A stretch of 64,000 bases of DNA from ZC4RG30 sp039932715 (GTDB taxonomy: Bacteria > Pseudomonadota > Gammaproteobacteria > Steroidobacterales > Steroidobacteraceae): contig JBDTPN010000009.1 in NCBI GenBank assembly GCA_039932715.1, forward strand, positions 1 to 64,000, in the 5' to 3' direction. How positions within the stretch are numbered: position 1 is the stretch's first letter; every line of letters starts with the position of its first letter. The position numbers and the translations under genes were made by a program. The notes under the pieces were generated by a model. It saw only the letters and a list, made by a program, of their open reading frames with translations, did not search any database and was not told the DNA's origin. Below, piece by piece: positions 41,401-48,801 of this stretch.

Positions 41401-43886
41401 CCGAGCAGCTGCATCGGCCACCGGCAACCCGTTCAGCCCAGGCCATTGAGCCCCAACGCGAATTGCTGGAAGCGCGCGCTGCTCCTTCCGCAAGGGATAC
41501 CACCAAGCTGGAGTTCTTCAACGGCTGGGGTGGATTCCAAGCAGACGGGCGCGAATACGCCATATCCCTGCCACGACCCACGCCCATGCCGTGGAGCAAT
41601 GTCCTTGCCAACGAAAATTTCGGTTCATTGGTGACCGAGCGTGGCTCCATGTGCACCTGGTCGCTCAACAGTCGCGAAAACCAGCTGACCCCCTGGTCAA
41701 ACGACTCGGTGTGCGACCCATCGGGCGAGGCGTTCTATCTGCTGGAAGAGGGCGAGCTCTGGAGCCCGGCAGCGCAGCCCATCGCGCGCCAGGGCGCGCA
41801 ATTCGATGTGGTGCATGGGCAGGGATACAGCCGGTTCGAAGGCTCCTTCAACGCAATCGGCAGCAGCCTGACGGTATTCGTTGCCGCAGAGGATCCGCTG
41901 AAGTTATGCAGGTTGAGTGTCACCAACCATTCTGCCCAGGCGCGGCAAATCACCGTGATCTCCTATGTTGAGTGGGCTTTGGGCGCCACGCGGGCGGGCC
42001 CCACGCACAACGTGATCACCCGCATGGACGCCGAGACAGGTGCCCAATTTGCCAGCAATCCGGCGTTGCCGGATTTCGGCTCGCGGGTTGCGTTCTGCGA
42101 TCTGGGCGGAAGACAACAACACAGCACCGACAGCAGGCATGAGTTCCTGGGTCGCAATGGAACGCTGGCGGCGCCGGGCGGCGCCAGGTCGTTCGCCGCG
42201 TGGGCAGAACGCAGTGGCGGAGCGCAGGATCCTTGCTGCGCCTTCGCGGTGACCCTGGATCTGCAGCCAGGAGCATCGCAGGAATTGCTTTTCGTACTGG
42301 GCCAGGCAGAAGACGAAACGGCGGCCCGGGCGTTGATACGCAAGTATCGTGCCCTGGATCCCGGCATCGCATTGACCAGAGTCGAGGCCCGCTGGAACCA
42401 GATGCTGGGAGCCATCCAGATCAAAACCCCAGATCGGGCACTGGACCTGCTGTTCAATCGCTGGCTGCTATACCAGACCGCAGGTTGTCGCATCTGGGGG
42501 CGAGCTGCCTTCTACCAGGCGGGCGGCGCATTCGGGTTCAGGGATCAGCTGCAGGATGGCATGGCCCTGACGCTGTGTGCGCCCGCGCAAGTGCGCGCAC
42601 ACCTGTTGCGCTGCGCCGCGCGCCAGTTCCTTGAAGGAGACGTGCAGCATTGGTGGCATCCTCCCAGTGGTCGCGGCGTGCGCACGCACTTTTCGGATGA
42701 TCGCGTGTGGCTGCCTTTTGCCGTACATCAGTACATCGAGTCCACCGGCGACGCCGCGGTGCTGGACGAAATCATTCCCTTCATCGAAGGGCCGGCGCTG
42801 CCGCTGGACCGCGAGGATGCGCACTACGTTCCCGTGATTTCGCACACCCAGGCCAGCCTGTTTGAGCACTGCGCGCGCGCCATCGACATCAGTTTGAAAG
42901 TGGGCGTGCACGAATTGCCCCTGATGGGAGGAGGAGACTGGAACGATGGCATGAACCGCGTGGGCCACGAAGGACGCGGTGAAAGTGTCTGGCTGGGCTG
43001 GTTCCTCATCACTGCGCTGCGACAGTTCCAGCCTATTGCGGCGGCACGTGGCGACAATGATCGCGCGCTGCGTTGGCATGAGGCCATCGAAGGCTTGACC
43101 CGCGCCTGCGACGCGGCCTGGGACGGGAAATGGTATCGACGAGCCTATTTCGACGACGGTACACCCCTGGGGTCGGTGTCGAACACGGAATGCCGCATCG
43201 ATTCGCTGGCGCAGAGCTGGGCAGTCCTTTCCGGCGCGGCGCAACCGGCGCGCGCCCGCATTGCCATGGCTTCTCTTCAGGAGCACCTGGTGCGTCGTGA
43301 CGAAGGGCTGGTGCTGCTGTTCGAACCGCCATTCGATGTGGCACCCATGGACCCCGGCTATATCAAGGGGTACCTGCCGGGCCTGCGCGAAAACGGAGGT
43401 CAATATACGCACGCGGCCATCTGGACGCTGATGGCGCAGGCAGCCCTCAAGGATCATGCAGGCGTTGGGCAATTGCTGGAGATGCTCAATCCGATCAGGC
43501 GCAGCGCCACGCAGGAGGGCGCGGACAAATACCGTGTCGAGCCCTATGTAGTAGCGGCCGACATCTATTCCGGTGGCGAGCTGTCGCAGCGCGGTGGATG
43601 GACCTGGTACACCGGGGCGGCGGGCTGGTTTTATCGCGCGATACTGGAGTCCGTGCTGGGAGTGAAAATCACAGCACATGCACTGAGCTTGGATCCGTGC
43701 GTGCCACCGGGGTGGGACAGCTTCGAAGTGGCGATCAGACTTTCAGACGTCGACTATGTGGTGCAGATGCAGCGCGGCGCCGCCGGGGAGAGCCAACTGC
43801 TATTTGATGGCGCTCGCATGACAGGAAACACTGTGCCCCTGTTGCGCGACGGTCAGCGCCACACCATAAGACTGGTCATCGAATGA
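35424..43886 (+). CDS. ndvB: Cyclic beta-1,2-glucan synthase (NdvB/ChvB type)
   Basis: 2820 residues from ATG 35424, close to the roughly 2830 of NdvB and ChvB. Order: an N-terminal domain; TM helices around residues 389-432; a GT84 glycosyltransferase region around 480-790 with VLTVDADTRVPLG near 600; more TM helices near 789-826 and 914-955; then tandem glycoamylase-like and GH94 phosphorylase-like domains. The last include NRTYSVMVTDSGGGYSSCR and, near 2504, MGGGDWNDGMNRVG with the phosphorylase Asp. It uses UDP-glucose to elongate protein-bound beta-1,2-glucan, then trims and cyclises it at the inner membrane. No ndvA-like exporter is next to it. It follows the sugar dehydrogenase gene by 10 bp. 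Confidence 0.92.
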   Translation: MLTSADDQATEGELWDVERLERHGRFLAESSSAFMDTGRLDLTGRLKLNAQALESAYETIVTALRAGRAITPAAEWIVDNFHVVTEQLSDIPLRLTVKLWRDLPAADHKDAGGWPRILHIALEYLRHTLWQFNPDSLSRLLAGYQEVAPLRMRELWALYPILRIALIDELRRVAVRVEDSLAARAAADAAADSIVYGEGPEKLELDLLSPPQVEGRFIGPYIVQLAHRLQSMGERGRPLLDELSTELAKRGTTIDDFIQRQHARRSASNLAARNIITSLRTLTSFNWRSLFENASQVELALRQQPSYTACDRRTRDRYRNCIEELATATMQDELAITRQTLVLLDGADLGSWLIGPCRPQLEAALEFPMSVAHRLKRWSIRHSHGLYLSSAAALTLALTAVAVYAGAAWQGMPHPSILVLVLLAMFPLSEVALGWLNRQWLRAFPARHLPRLALEAGLEPGMKTLVVVPTLLRSTADARAACRQLHVHALANPDAHMYFALLTDWADSATQSAPDDELILQAARDGIAALNAQRGQSEANGEPKFFLLHRRRQWNDRERCYMGWERKRGKLEELNRLLTGHGSTSFLEQEGIPLPPADIRYVLTVDADTRVPLGCIKDLVGIAAHPLNRPVVSAQRRVVRGYGVLQPRITPLLPGPEERSLYREIVTSGSGVDPYAAAISDLNQDVFGEGLFTGKGLYDVHAWEQALKDRVPPNAMLSHDLFEGLFARCALVTDIELFEDFPSHSEVAAARSHRWIRGDWQLLPWIVGLRGGLPPLGRWKMLDNLRRSLLAPCCVALLIAAYAIRGSSPLVWLIAVMLPWLWPALSVAFGRLVRTPAAISRRTHLRILVADAGEDLARAAVSLALLAQNAWLSVDAISRALFRLAISKRRMLEWVTAAQSKASRGTALASFAWPLKSASIVIVAAVAALMATNPPALVAAAPMLLLWWLSPLLAQFLSRPLDTQSRELEMPEQVASELRGVARLTWKYFEKFVTAEDHFLPPDNYQEDPVPVIAHRSSPTNIGLYLLSTVAARDFGWLSLHELAQRLSATFSTLEKLERFEGHFLNWYDTRTLLPLLPCYVSTVDSGNLAGHLLTLRRACMELPCAPYLARRALSAPLDAIVNCRKALAATGPAGLEFADVRGRLFDGLSDLQLILNGDAATLGEARAIFQAATLQLSRLIDTVPPSMPADVSGWLQQASRDIESHLLELQKAGPAASALSRNASLQQLAAVAGADEHCLALVAALDQVAAQCQRLVADMSFSFLFDRERGLFSIGYRVADRKLDSSYYDLLASEARLASLVAIAKGDVPRSHWFRLGRRLTGGRRRPVLASWSGSMFEYLMPSLVMQEPRLSLLDQTNGRAVRQQISYGERHRLPWGISESAYNVRDREFTYQYSSFGLPSLGLKRGLAADYVVAPYASALAAMYRPVEAYRNLREIARRSGQGEYGFYEALDFTAARIPEGKSVAVVRAYMAHHQGMSLVALDNVLQDRIMQRRFHAEPRITAADLLLQERGIRFVEAPELIEADVPVSQGVDQTLEVSRTVVGHSSPTPLMHLLSNRTYSVMVTDSGGGYSSCRSRAVTRWREDATQDSWGSFIYLYDLEYEKLWSAGFQPTAVTPDEYHVHFNEENVIIARRDGVLRTTLAVIVATADDGELRRITLQNDSSRPREVEVTSFAEIVLAPQAADVAHPGFSNLFIQTEFIAHAGALLATRRPRSDREAPVWAMHVIAGSGDPPAGLQYETDRRQFLGRGNSVRNPQVMRGAKSLSNTVGNVLDPAFSLRTSVVVPARGSISVTFATFIATSREHALELVEKYRTPALFEHVSEAAWTFARAELYYLQSSLSEAMLFQTLASHLLVATPQLRAAAGIGANTLDVPHLWRFSISGDRPILLIRCHSQDDMGFIQQCLRAQEYLRMKRLVIDVVILNERRHSYIQDLQHAIERIARAFTPQSGEAEDRGGIYPVAITAMTDAERILLLTMARVVLEPTLGSLAEQLHRPPATRSAQAIEPQRELLEARAAPSARDTTKLEFFNGWGGFQADGREYAISLPRPTPMPWSNVLANENFGSLVTERGSMCTWSLNSRENQLTPWSNDSVCDPSGEAFYLLEEGELWSPAAQPIARQGAQFDVVHGQGYSRFEGSFNAIGSSLTVFVAAEDPLKLCRLSVTNHSAQARQITVISYVEWALGATRAGPTHNVITRMDAETGAQFASNPALPDFGSRVAFCDLGGRQQHSTDSRHEFLGRNGTLAAPGGARSFAAWAERSGGAQDPCCAFAVTLDLQPGASQELLFVLGQAEDETAARALIRKYRALDPGIALTRVEARWNQMLGAIQIKTPDRALDLLFNRWLLYQTAGCRIWGRAAFYQAGGAFGFRDQLQDGMALTLCAPAQVRAHLLRCAARQFLEGDVQHWWHPPSGRGVRTHFSDDRVWLPFAVHQYIESTGDAAVLDEIIPFIEGPALPLDREDAHYVPVISHTQASLFEHCARAIDISLKVGVHELPLMGGGDWNDGMNRVGHEGRGESVWLGWFLITALRQFQPIAAARGDNDRALRWHEAIEGLTRACDAAWDGKWYRRAYFDDGTPLGSVSNTECRIDSLAQSWAVLSGAAQPARARIAMASLQEHLVRRDEGLVLLFEPPFDVAPMDPGYIKGYLPGLRENGGQYTHAAIWTLMAQAALKDHAGVGQLLEMLNPIRRSATQEGADKYRVEPYVVAADIYSGGELSQRGGWTWYTGAAGWFYRAILESVLGVKITAHALSLDPCVPPGWDSFEVAIRLSDVDYVVQMQRGAAGESQLLFDGARMTGNTVPLLRDGQRHTIRLVIE

Positions 43887-44000
43887 GCACGCCTGCGCCA
43901 CGTCGCTGGAGGGTATGACGAAGTGGGCTAGGGCGGGCATCGAAACGAGGGAGGCGACTGTGAGCGGGACTCCGAGCAGCCAGATCAGGAACAATTTCAT
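43800..44000 (-). CDS. Possible small membrane protein overlapping the ndvB 3' end
   Basis: 66 residues from ATG 44000, preceded by a strong GGAGG six bases upstream. It starts MKLFLIWLLGVPLTVASL, one TM helix or signal sequence, followed by a short polar tail with two Cys. The last 29 codons are antisense to the end of ndvB, where the frame may be open only by chance. The N-terminal part and ribosome site look real. An alternative is a shorter gene whose end has been lost. Confidence 0.4.
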   Translation of the reverse strand: MKLFLIWLLGVPLTVASLVSMPALAHFVIPSSDVAQACSFDDQSYGVALTVAQQGHSVSCHASAIK

Positions 44001-44120
44001 GGGCGCCTCCGTATATGGCCCCATTATCTTTGTTAGCGGTTATGACAAATATAGGACGCCATCGCTTGTGGTCCTCTCCACTCAACCTACAGCATGTAAG
44101 CGGAATCTGACACGCGCAGA

Positions 44121-45356
44121 TCAGAACTTTCGATTAAACGAGAACAGCTGCGCATCCACGTCGCCTTCGCCGCTGATCAGGCCGCGCAGCACCTGGGCAG
44201 CCAGCATGGAGAACGTAATCCCGTTCCCGCCATACCCCATCACTGCATAGCAACGGGGCATCCGCGGCACCGTCCCTATGGTGGGGGCGCCGGAGGGGCT
44301 GCTCCCGAAGCTGCCTGCCCAGGAATATTGGGCGCGGGTGTCAATGCCAGGCAGCAGCCTGGCCAACTTGCGCTGGATGGCCGCTATCTTTGTCGGCAAC
44401 AGCTCATCGCGGTGCTGCGTGTCCTTGAAGGCTTCATCTTCGCCGCCGCAGATCACACGGCCTTCAGGCGTCATGCGCATGTAGAGATAGGGATCAGACG
44501 CTTCCCACATCAGGCAACTGGAGGGCCAGCCGGCCTGCGGCCGAGTGGCCATGACCCACGTCGACGCAATCGAATGGCGATTGGCAGGAACGTGTTGGGG
44601 GATTTCGTAGCCCGTCGCAAACACCAGGTGTCGCGCCTTCACTGTGGGTCCGTGTTCAAGTTGTGCCAATACCCAATGTTTTCCGGGCTCAACCTTCAAC
44701 ACCTTGGCATTGGGGTGCAGGGTGGCCCCTCCGTCAATGGCGTAGCGCAGAAATCCGGCAGCCAGCAGCCGCGGCTCCGCGGACGCGTTGCCGAAGCCCA
44801 GAAGCCCGCAACGCCGCACAATGCCGTAACGGTTTGCCACCTGTCTGCGTGACAACATTTGCACTTCGAAACCCGCGCTGCGTCGAGCGTGCGCTTCGGC
44901 TTCCAGGCCGCCCCCATCCAGGCGATTGCCTTCGAGATATAAGGAGTCCCGGTCCTCAAACTGCGCTTTGATACCCAGGTGCATGGATCGCTGGCGCAAG
45001 GCATCCAGTGCCAGACGCGAGCGGCGCCAGATACGTAGCGCCTTGTCCATGCCAATTCGCTGGATCAGTTGTTGCAGGGGTACGTCCAGATCATATTGCA
45101 GCAGGGCCGTGGAGGCCGTTGTAGCGCCTGCCAGCGGCCGGGCCTTGTCCACGATTGTCACCTTGAGCCCGGCGGCCACCAATGATTCGGCAACCAGCGC
45201 CCCTGACACTCCCGCACCCACCACCACCACATCGGTGGTCAAATCACGGCGAATGGCGGTCATGTGCAAGGCGGGCCCACGCCGGCGTTGCCAAACAGAG
45301 GTGCCCGCGCGGATCTTGAGATTGCGGGGAGCAGCTACGATAAGCACGCGGGGCAT
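44121..45356 (-). CDS. FAD-dependent amine/amino-acid oxidoreductase (DAO family)
   Basis: 411 residues. A full-length start at ATG 45356 keeps the family N-terminus (LKIRAGTSVWQRRRGP...RRDLTTDVVVVGAGVSGALVAESL); ATG 45263 would cut it. The GxGxxG at VVGAGVSGA lies near 45-53, DKARPLAGATTASTALLQYDLD follows, and the substrate/FAD block WAGSFGSSPSGAPTIGTVP and YAVMGYGGNGITFSMLAAQV are near the C-terminus. It is similar to gamma-glutamylputrescine oxidase-type proteins; the true amine is unknown. It appears to be a single-gene unit. Confidence 0.85.
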   Translation of the reverse strand: MPRVLIVAAPRNLKIRAGTSVWQRRRGPALHMTAIRRDLTTDVVVVGAGVSGALVAESLVAAGLKVTIVDKARPLAGATTASTALLQYDLDVPLQQLIQRIGMDKALRIWRRSRLALDALRQRSMHLGIKAQFEDRDSLYLEGNRLDGGGLEAEAHARRSAGFEVQMLSRRQVANRYGIVRRCGLLGFGNASAEPRLLAAGFLRYAIDGGATLHPNAKVLKVEPGKHWVLAQLEHGPTVKARHLVFATGYEIPQHVPANRHSIASTWVMATRPQAGWPSSCLMWEASDPYLYMRMTPEGRVICGGEDEAFKDTQHRDELLPTKIAAIQRKLARLLPGIDTRAQYSWAGSFGSSPSGAPTIGTVPRMPRCYAVMGYGGNGITFSMLAAQVLRGLISGEGDVDAQLFSFNRKF

Positions 45357-45520
45357 TCGTCATGCTGCAGCCGTGCCCAGTGGACTGCAAGGCGCGCGCT
45401 GCGCCGGCTGCGTCCTACAGTCACCGCGCACAATATGTCGGCCTGTTTTCCTACAGAGATCTGGAGAGCACTACGGTAAAAATACGCTGGGCTGCAAAAG
45501 CCCGGATGACAAGGACTCTC

Positions 45521-45775
45521 ATGGATCACAGAGACATGCTGATTCACCTGTGGCACCACCTCAAATTGCCGGGTGAGGCGATCGCGGCGTGTTCGCGGGA
45601 TTACGACCTGTTGTGCCCGCATTGTCGCGTGGCCGGCCGGGGAGAGGTGCACCTCAAGGTGCTGCCCGACAACACGGGATTCCAGTGCACGGACGTAGGC
45701 CACCGCTATCGCGCATTTCGCAGTGAGGTGCCACCCTTCTTCTCGCGTTCTGCGGGCTTGTCAGTGGCCATATAG
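45521..45775 (+). CDS. Small zinc-ribbon-like protein
   Basis: 84 residues from ATG 45521, with AAGGA five bases upstream. The Cys pattern is C..DYDLLCPHCRVAGRG.. and a later QCTDVGHRY, which could bind zinc. The start MDHRDMLIHLWHHLKL is amphipathic. The longer frame starting at 45362 overlaps the divergent FAD oxidoreductase 5' region and lacks a ribosome site. No family recognised. The 56 bp to the next gene contain no clear terminator. Confidence 0.6.
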   Translation: MDHRDMLIHLWHHLKLPGEAIAACSRDYDLLCPHCRVAGRGEVHLKVLPDNTGFQCTDVGHRYRAFRSEVPPFFSRSAGLSVAI

Positions 45776-45831
45776 GGCCACCTACCTGCCGGGCGCAGCA
45801 ACCCGTGTCGCCCACCAGTGACTTCCGCAAG

Positions 45832-46221
45832 TCACTGCGCCATCAGCTTGCGAATCGCGACGATCAGTTCATCGATATCTCCGGACTTGAGTACATAGGC
45901 CCCGGCCCCCGCGTCTCGGGCCTTGCGTATCAGTTCGGGATTCGAATGTCCGCTGTGCATGATAAAGCGCGTCGCGGGATGATCCCTGCACAGTGCCGGC
46001 AGGCGGGGCAGGGCTGAGCCACCACGAAGCTGCATGTCGAGCACCGCCACGTGCGCTTGGTGCAGGACAATAAGGGGTGAAACCTCATCGAGGAAGGCAG
46101 TGGTGGCAGCGCACACCATGTCAGGTTCCTCGTTGATCAACGGCGCGATCAATGCGCGCAGGTCGTCGTTGTCTTCCGCTACCACCACTTTGATGATGAT
46201 GCCGGTGCCGGTGCTATCCAT
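45832..46221 (-). CDS. Single-domain response regulator
   Basis: 129 residues consisting only of a receiver domain. The acidic pair is in VVAEDND (14-20), the phosphoacceptor is Asp62 in AVLDMQL, the Ser of IMHSGHSN and the Lys of YVLKSGDI complete the site. With no output domain it probably signals through protein contact. It overlaps the end of the hybrid kinase gene by eight bases and is the last gene of the TonB receptor / YfiR / kinase operon. Confidence 0.88.
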   Translation of the reverse strand: MDSTGTGIIIKVVVAEDNDDLRALIAPLINEEPDMVCAATTAFLDEVSPLIVLHQAHVAVLDMQLRGGSALPRLPALCRDHPATRFIMHSGHSNPELIRKARDAGAGAYVLKSGDIDELIVAIRKLMAQ

Positions 46222-48211
46222 GTTGTGCCTTGTGAGTCAGGAAATCCTTGACCAGGTGTTCCACCCGCTCAGGGTCTGCCGGCTTTGTCATGTGAAAATT
46301 GAAACCAGCGCTGGCAGCCCTCTGGATATCTTCCTTTTGTCCCCATCCGGTGACGGCCAGCAGCAGCGCGTTCTTGCCCCAGTCAGTTTGCCGGATACGC
46401 TGGGCTGCCTCATAGCCCGTCATGTCGGGCATGCCGATATCCAGGACGACCACTTCGGGTCGCTCCACATCGCCAACCTGCAAGGCCTGCTCGCCGGAAT
46501 AGGCCGTGAAGGTGGTATGAGCGCAACTGCTGAGCACCATGGCCAGCGAATTGGCAGCGTCCCGATTGTCATCCACGACAAGTATTCTGCCGCGCGGGTC
46601 ATCGGCAGAGTGCATGGTTGGTACGGCGACGCGAACTGCGGCATTGGCCCTTATCAGTTCCCCGGGAAGTCTGATGGTAAACGTACTGCCTTTGCCGGGG
46701 CCCTCACTGGCCGCCTCGACCCATCCGCCATGCAGGGATACCAGGCCCTTGACCAGGGCCAGTCCGATGCCCAGGCCACCCTCTGATCGATCAATCGCAG
46801 AATCCACCTGTGAAAACATCTCGAATATGGCGGGGAGCAAATTCGCCTGTATGCCTATGCCGGAATCCGTGACAGCGAACCGGACGCCCTGGGCGGAACA
46901 TTGGATGTCGAGCGTGATGCGTCCACCTGGATCGGTGTACTTGGTGGCGTTGGTGAGCAGGTTGGAAAGCGCCTGCGACATCCGCAAGGGGTCTACCACC
47001 ACTACGGTGTCTTCGGCAGGCAGCGTCATCGACAACGTGTGATGCTTGGAATCAATAAGAGGTTGCGCAGTTTCCAGCGCGGCGCTGACCAGTGCTGAAA
47101 TGGCGACGGGCTCTCTTCGCAGTTCCACGCGCCCGCGCGTGATCCGCGACAGTTCGAGCAGGTCGTCAAGCAACAGCGCCATGCGGGTTACCTGGCGAGT
47201 AATGATCTCGCGGGCCGACTTGCCCTGGGATTCATCAATGCCCTTCACACCCAGCAGCCGGGCCGCATGGCGGATGGGCGCAAGCGGATTGCGTAGTTCA
47301 TGGGCCAGGGTGGCGAGAAACTCGTCCTTGCGTCTATCCGCTTCGCGCAGTGCCTCTTCGGTTTTCTTTATCCGGCTGATGTTTTCTTCCAGGCGCGTAT
47401 TGGCCAGTGCCAGCGCCGATTCGGCCGTCATCCTTTCCTGGATTTCCTGCGTCAACGCCTGGTTCGACTGCTGCAGGGCCTGGGTGCGCTCCTGGGATTC
47501 GTCGAGAACGCTGTTGAAGGCCTTGACCACCAGTGAAAACTCTTCAAGCGGCGTATCCGGCGCGCGCAGCGTAGGGTCCCTACGCGTCACTATGTCATTG
47601 GCCACGGAAGCCAGCGCCTCCACCGGTCCGGTGATACTGCGGCGCAGCGCTGCGGACAGCGCCAGTGCCACCGCCAGGCTCATCAACATGATCATGCCCA
47701 GGATCCGCAGGTAGGCGTCGACGTGTCCCCACACGTCGTAGTCAGCAATGAGATAGATCGTCCCCAGGAACTCGCCGTTTTGCCGAATCATCCGCGCGAC
47801 GTGCATTTTCCCACCGCTGACGCTGGCTTCACCACCCGCGACTGGCAATTGGCCGGGCGGCTGCGTTGTTGCCGAACGTACATACGCCGCGTACAGATCA
47901 CCGCTGGGTGAGTAAAGCGCCGCCACCCGTACCGCAGGCTTTGCGCTGAGTGCGGACAGGGCTCGGGTCGCGCCCTTCTGGTCTTCGAAGGCAATGGCCG
48001 GTGCAGTCGAAAGGGCCAGTATGTCGGCCTCGGTGGTCAGGTCCACTTCGAGGGCCTGCCGATACACAGTGAGGTCGTGGCGCAACAAGGCAATACCTGT
48101 GGTCAATAGCGCCGCAGCCGTGGTCAACATGATCACCAGGGTCAGGTTGCCCCGCACCGACGAGAATCGTCCGAATACGGACTGCAGGGGACCTTCAGGG
48201 GGCAGCGTCAT
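46214..48211 (-). CDS. Hybrid sensor histidine kinase with CHASE8-like sensor
   Basis: 665 residues. TM1 lies at about 24-45. A periplasmic CHASE8-like domain spans about 45-165 (TAPAIAFEDQKGATRALSAL, VAALYSPSGDLYAAY), followed by TM2 at about 170-190, HAMP, and a coiled coil. The HisKA box FLATLAHELRNPLAPI is near 300, the ATPase N-box SNLLTNATKYTDPG and G-box GGLGIGLALVKGLV follow, and a C-terminal receiver has RILVVDDNRDAANS and the Asp of VVVLDIGMPD. CHASE8 is the sensor of YfiN, controlled by YfiR; a YfiR-like gene sits immediately upstream (ATGA overlap). That suggests the same partnership controlling a kinase instead of a cyclase. Confidence 0.9.
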   Translation of the reverse strand: MTLPPEGPLQSVFGRFSSVRGNLTLVIMLTTAAALLTTGIALLRHDLTVYRQALEVDLTTEADILALSTAPAIAFEDQKGATRALSALSAKPAVRVAALYSPSGDLYAAYVRSATTQPPGQLPVAGGEASVSGGKMHVARMIRQNGEFLGTIYLIADYDVWGHVDAYLRILGMIMLMSLAVALALSAALRRSITGPVEALASVANDIVTRRDPTLRAPDTPLEEFSLVVKAFNSVLDESQERTQALQQSNQALTQEIQERMTAESALALANTRLEENISRIKKTEEALREADRRKDEFLATLAHELRNPLAPIRHAARLLGVKGIDESQGKSAREIITRQVTRMALLLDDLLELSRITRGRVELRREPVAISALVSAALETAQPLIDSKHHTLSMTLPAEDTVVVVDPLRMSQALSNLLTNATKYTDPGGRITLDIQCSAQGVRFAVTDSGIGIQANLLPAIFEMFSQVDSAIDRSEGGLGIGLALVKGLVSLHGGWVEAASEGPGKGSTFTIRLPGELIRANAAVRVAVPTMHSADDPRGRILVVDDNRDAANSLAMVLSSCAHTTFTAYSGEQALQVGDVERPEVVVLDIGMPDMTGYEAAQRIRQTDWGKNALLLAVTGWGQKEDIQRAASAGFNFHMTKPADPERVEHLVKDFLTHKAQHG

Positions 48212-48801
48212 CTTGATGACATCGGTGGCGGCTGGGGGGATCGGCCACCCTGCACGCGCGTGGCTACCGAAAGCAGTTCGGAGCTGACAGCAAGCCCGGC
48301 GCGTTGGGCAGCTTCCGTAGACACTTCAAACCTGACCCTGCGGTCCACCATCAGAAGATTGATGGAGCTGCCCGAGTCGAGGCCCTGTTCCTCATCAGTG
48401 ATTACAAGGATCGCCTTGCGCCCCGCGGTCGAGACCAGGTTCTTGAGATCGGCGCGATGTTGAGGACTTATATAAAGCACCTGCGCGTCTGCCACGTCCC
48501 GCATGCCGGAAACCCTGCGCACCTTCACCGGTCGATTGTGCAAGGTTCGATTGAGCGCCAGGGTCTGCAGTCGCATCACGATGTCGCCTGATCCCATGAC
48601 AGCGATGGTGAAGGGCTGACTGGCATCCGCTTCCCTGGGCCACTCTACGTACCCTGCAAAGCGAAAGATGAATGCCGCCTTGACCGAGTCCTCTGAATGG
48701 ACCTCGGCCGCAGGGCAGCAAACACCCCAGCCCACCCAGAGGCACACTGCCGCCATACCGCTGGCGAAGCGACGCTGGGCAGCATTGCGTGTTCTGATCA
48801 C
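48208..48801 (-). CDS. YfiR-family periplasmic protein
   Basis: 197 residues with an N-terminal signal (AAVCLWVGWGVCCPAAEV). The family features VKAAFIFRFAGYVEWP, PFTIAVMGSGDIVMRLQTL, RPVKVRRVSG, VLYISPQHR, AILVITDEEQGLDSGSSINLL and VRFEVSTEAAQRAGLAVSSELL are present in order (quoted in pieces). YfiR proteins bind the periplasmic domain of inner-membrane signalling proteins and respond to envelope or redox state. It starts at GTG 48801 overlapping the receptor stop (GTGA), and its stop overlaps the kinase ATG (ATGA). Confidence 0.88.
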   Translation of the reverse strand: MIRTRNAAQRRFASGMAAVCLWVGWGVCCPAAEVHSEDSVKAAFIFRFAGYVEWPREADASQPFTIAVMGSGDIVMRLQTLALNRTLHNRPVKVRRVSGMRDVADAQVLYISPQHRADLKNLVSTAGRKAILVITDEEQGLDSGSSINLLMVDRRVRFEVSTEAAQRAGLAVSSELLSVATRVQGGRSPQPPPMSSR

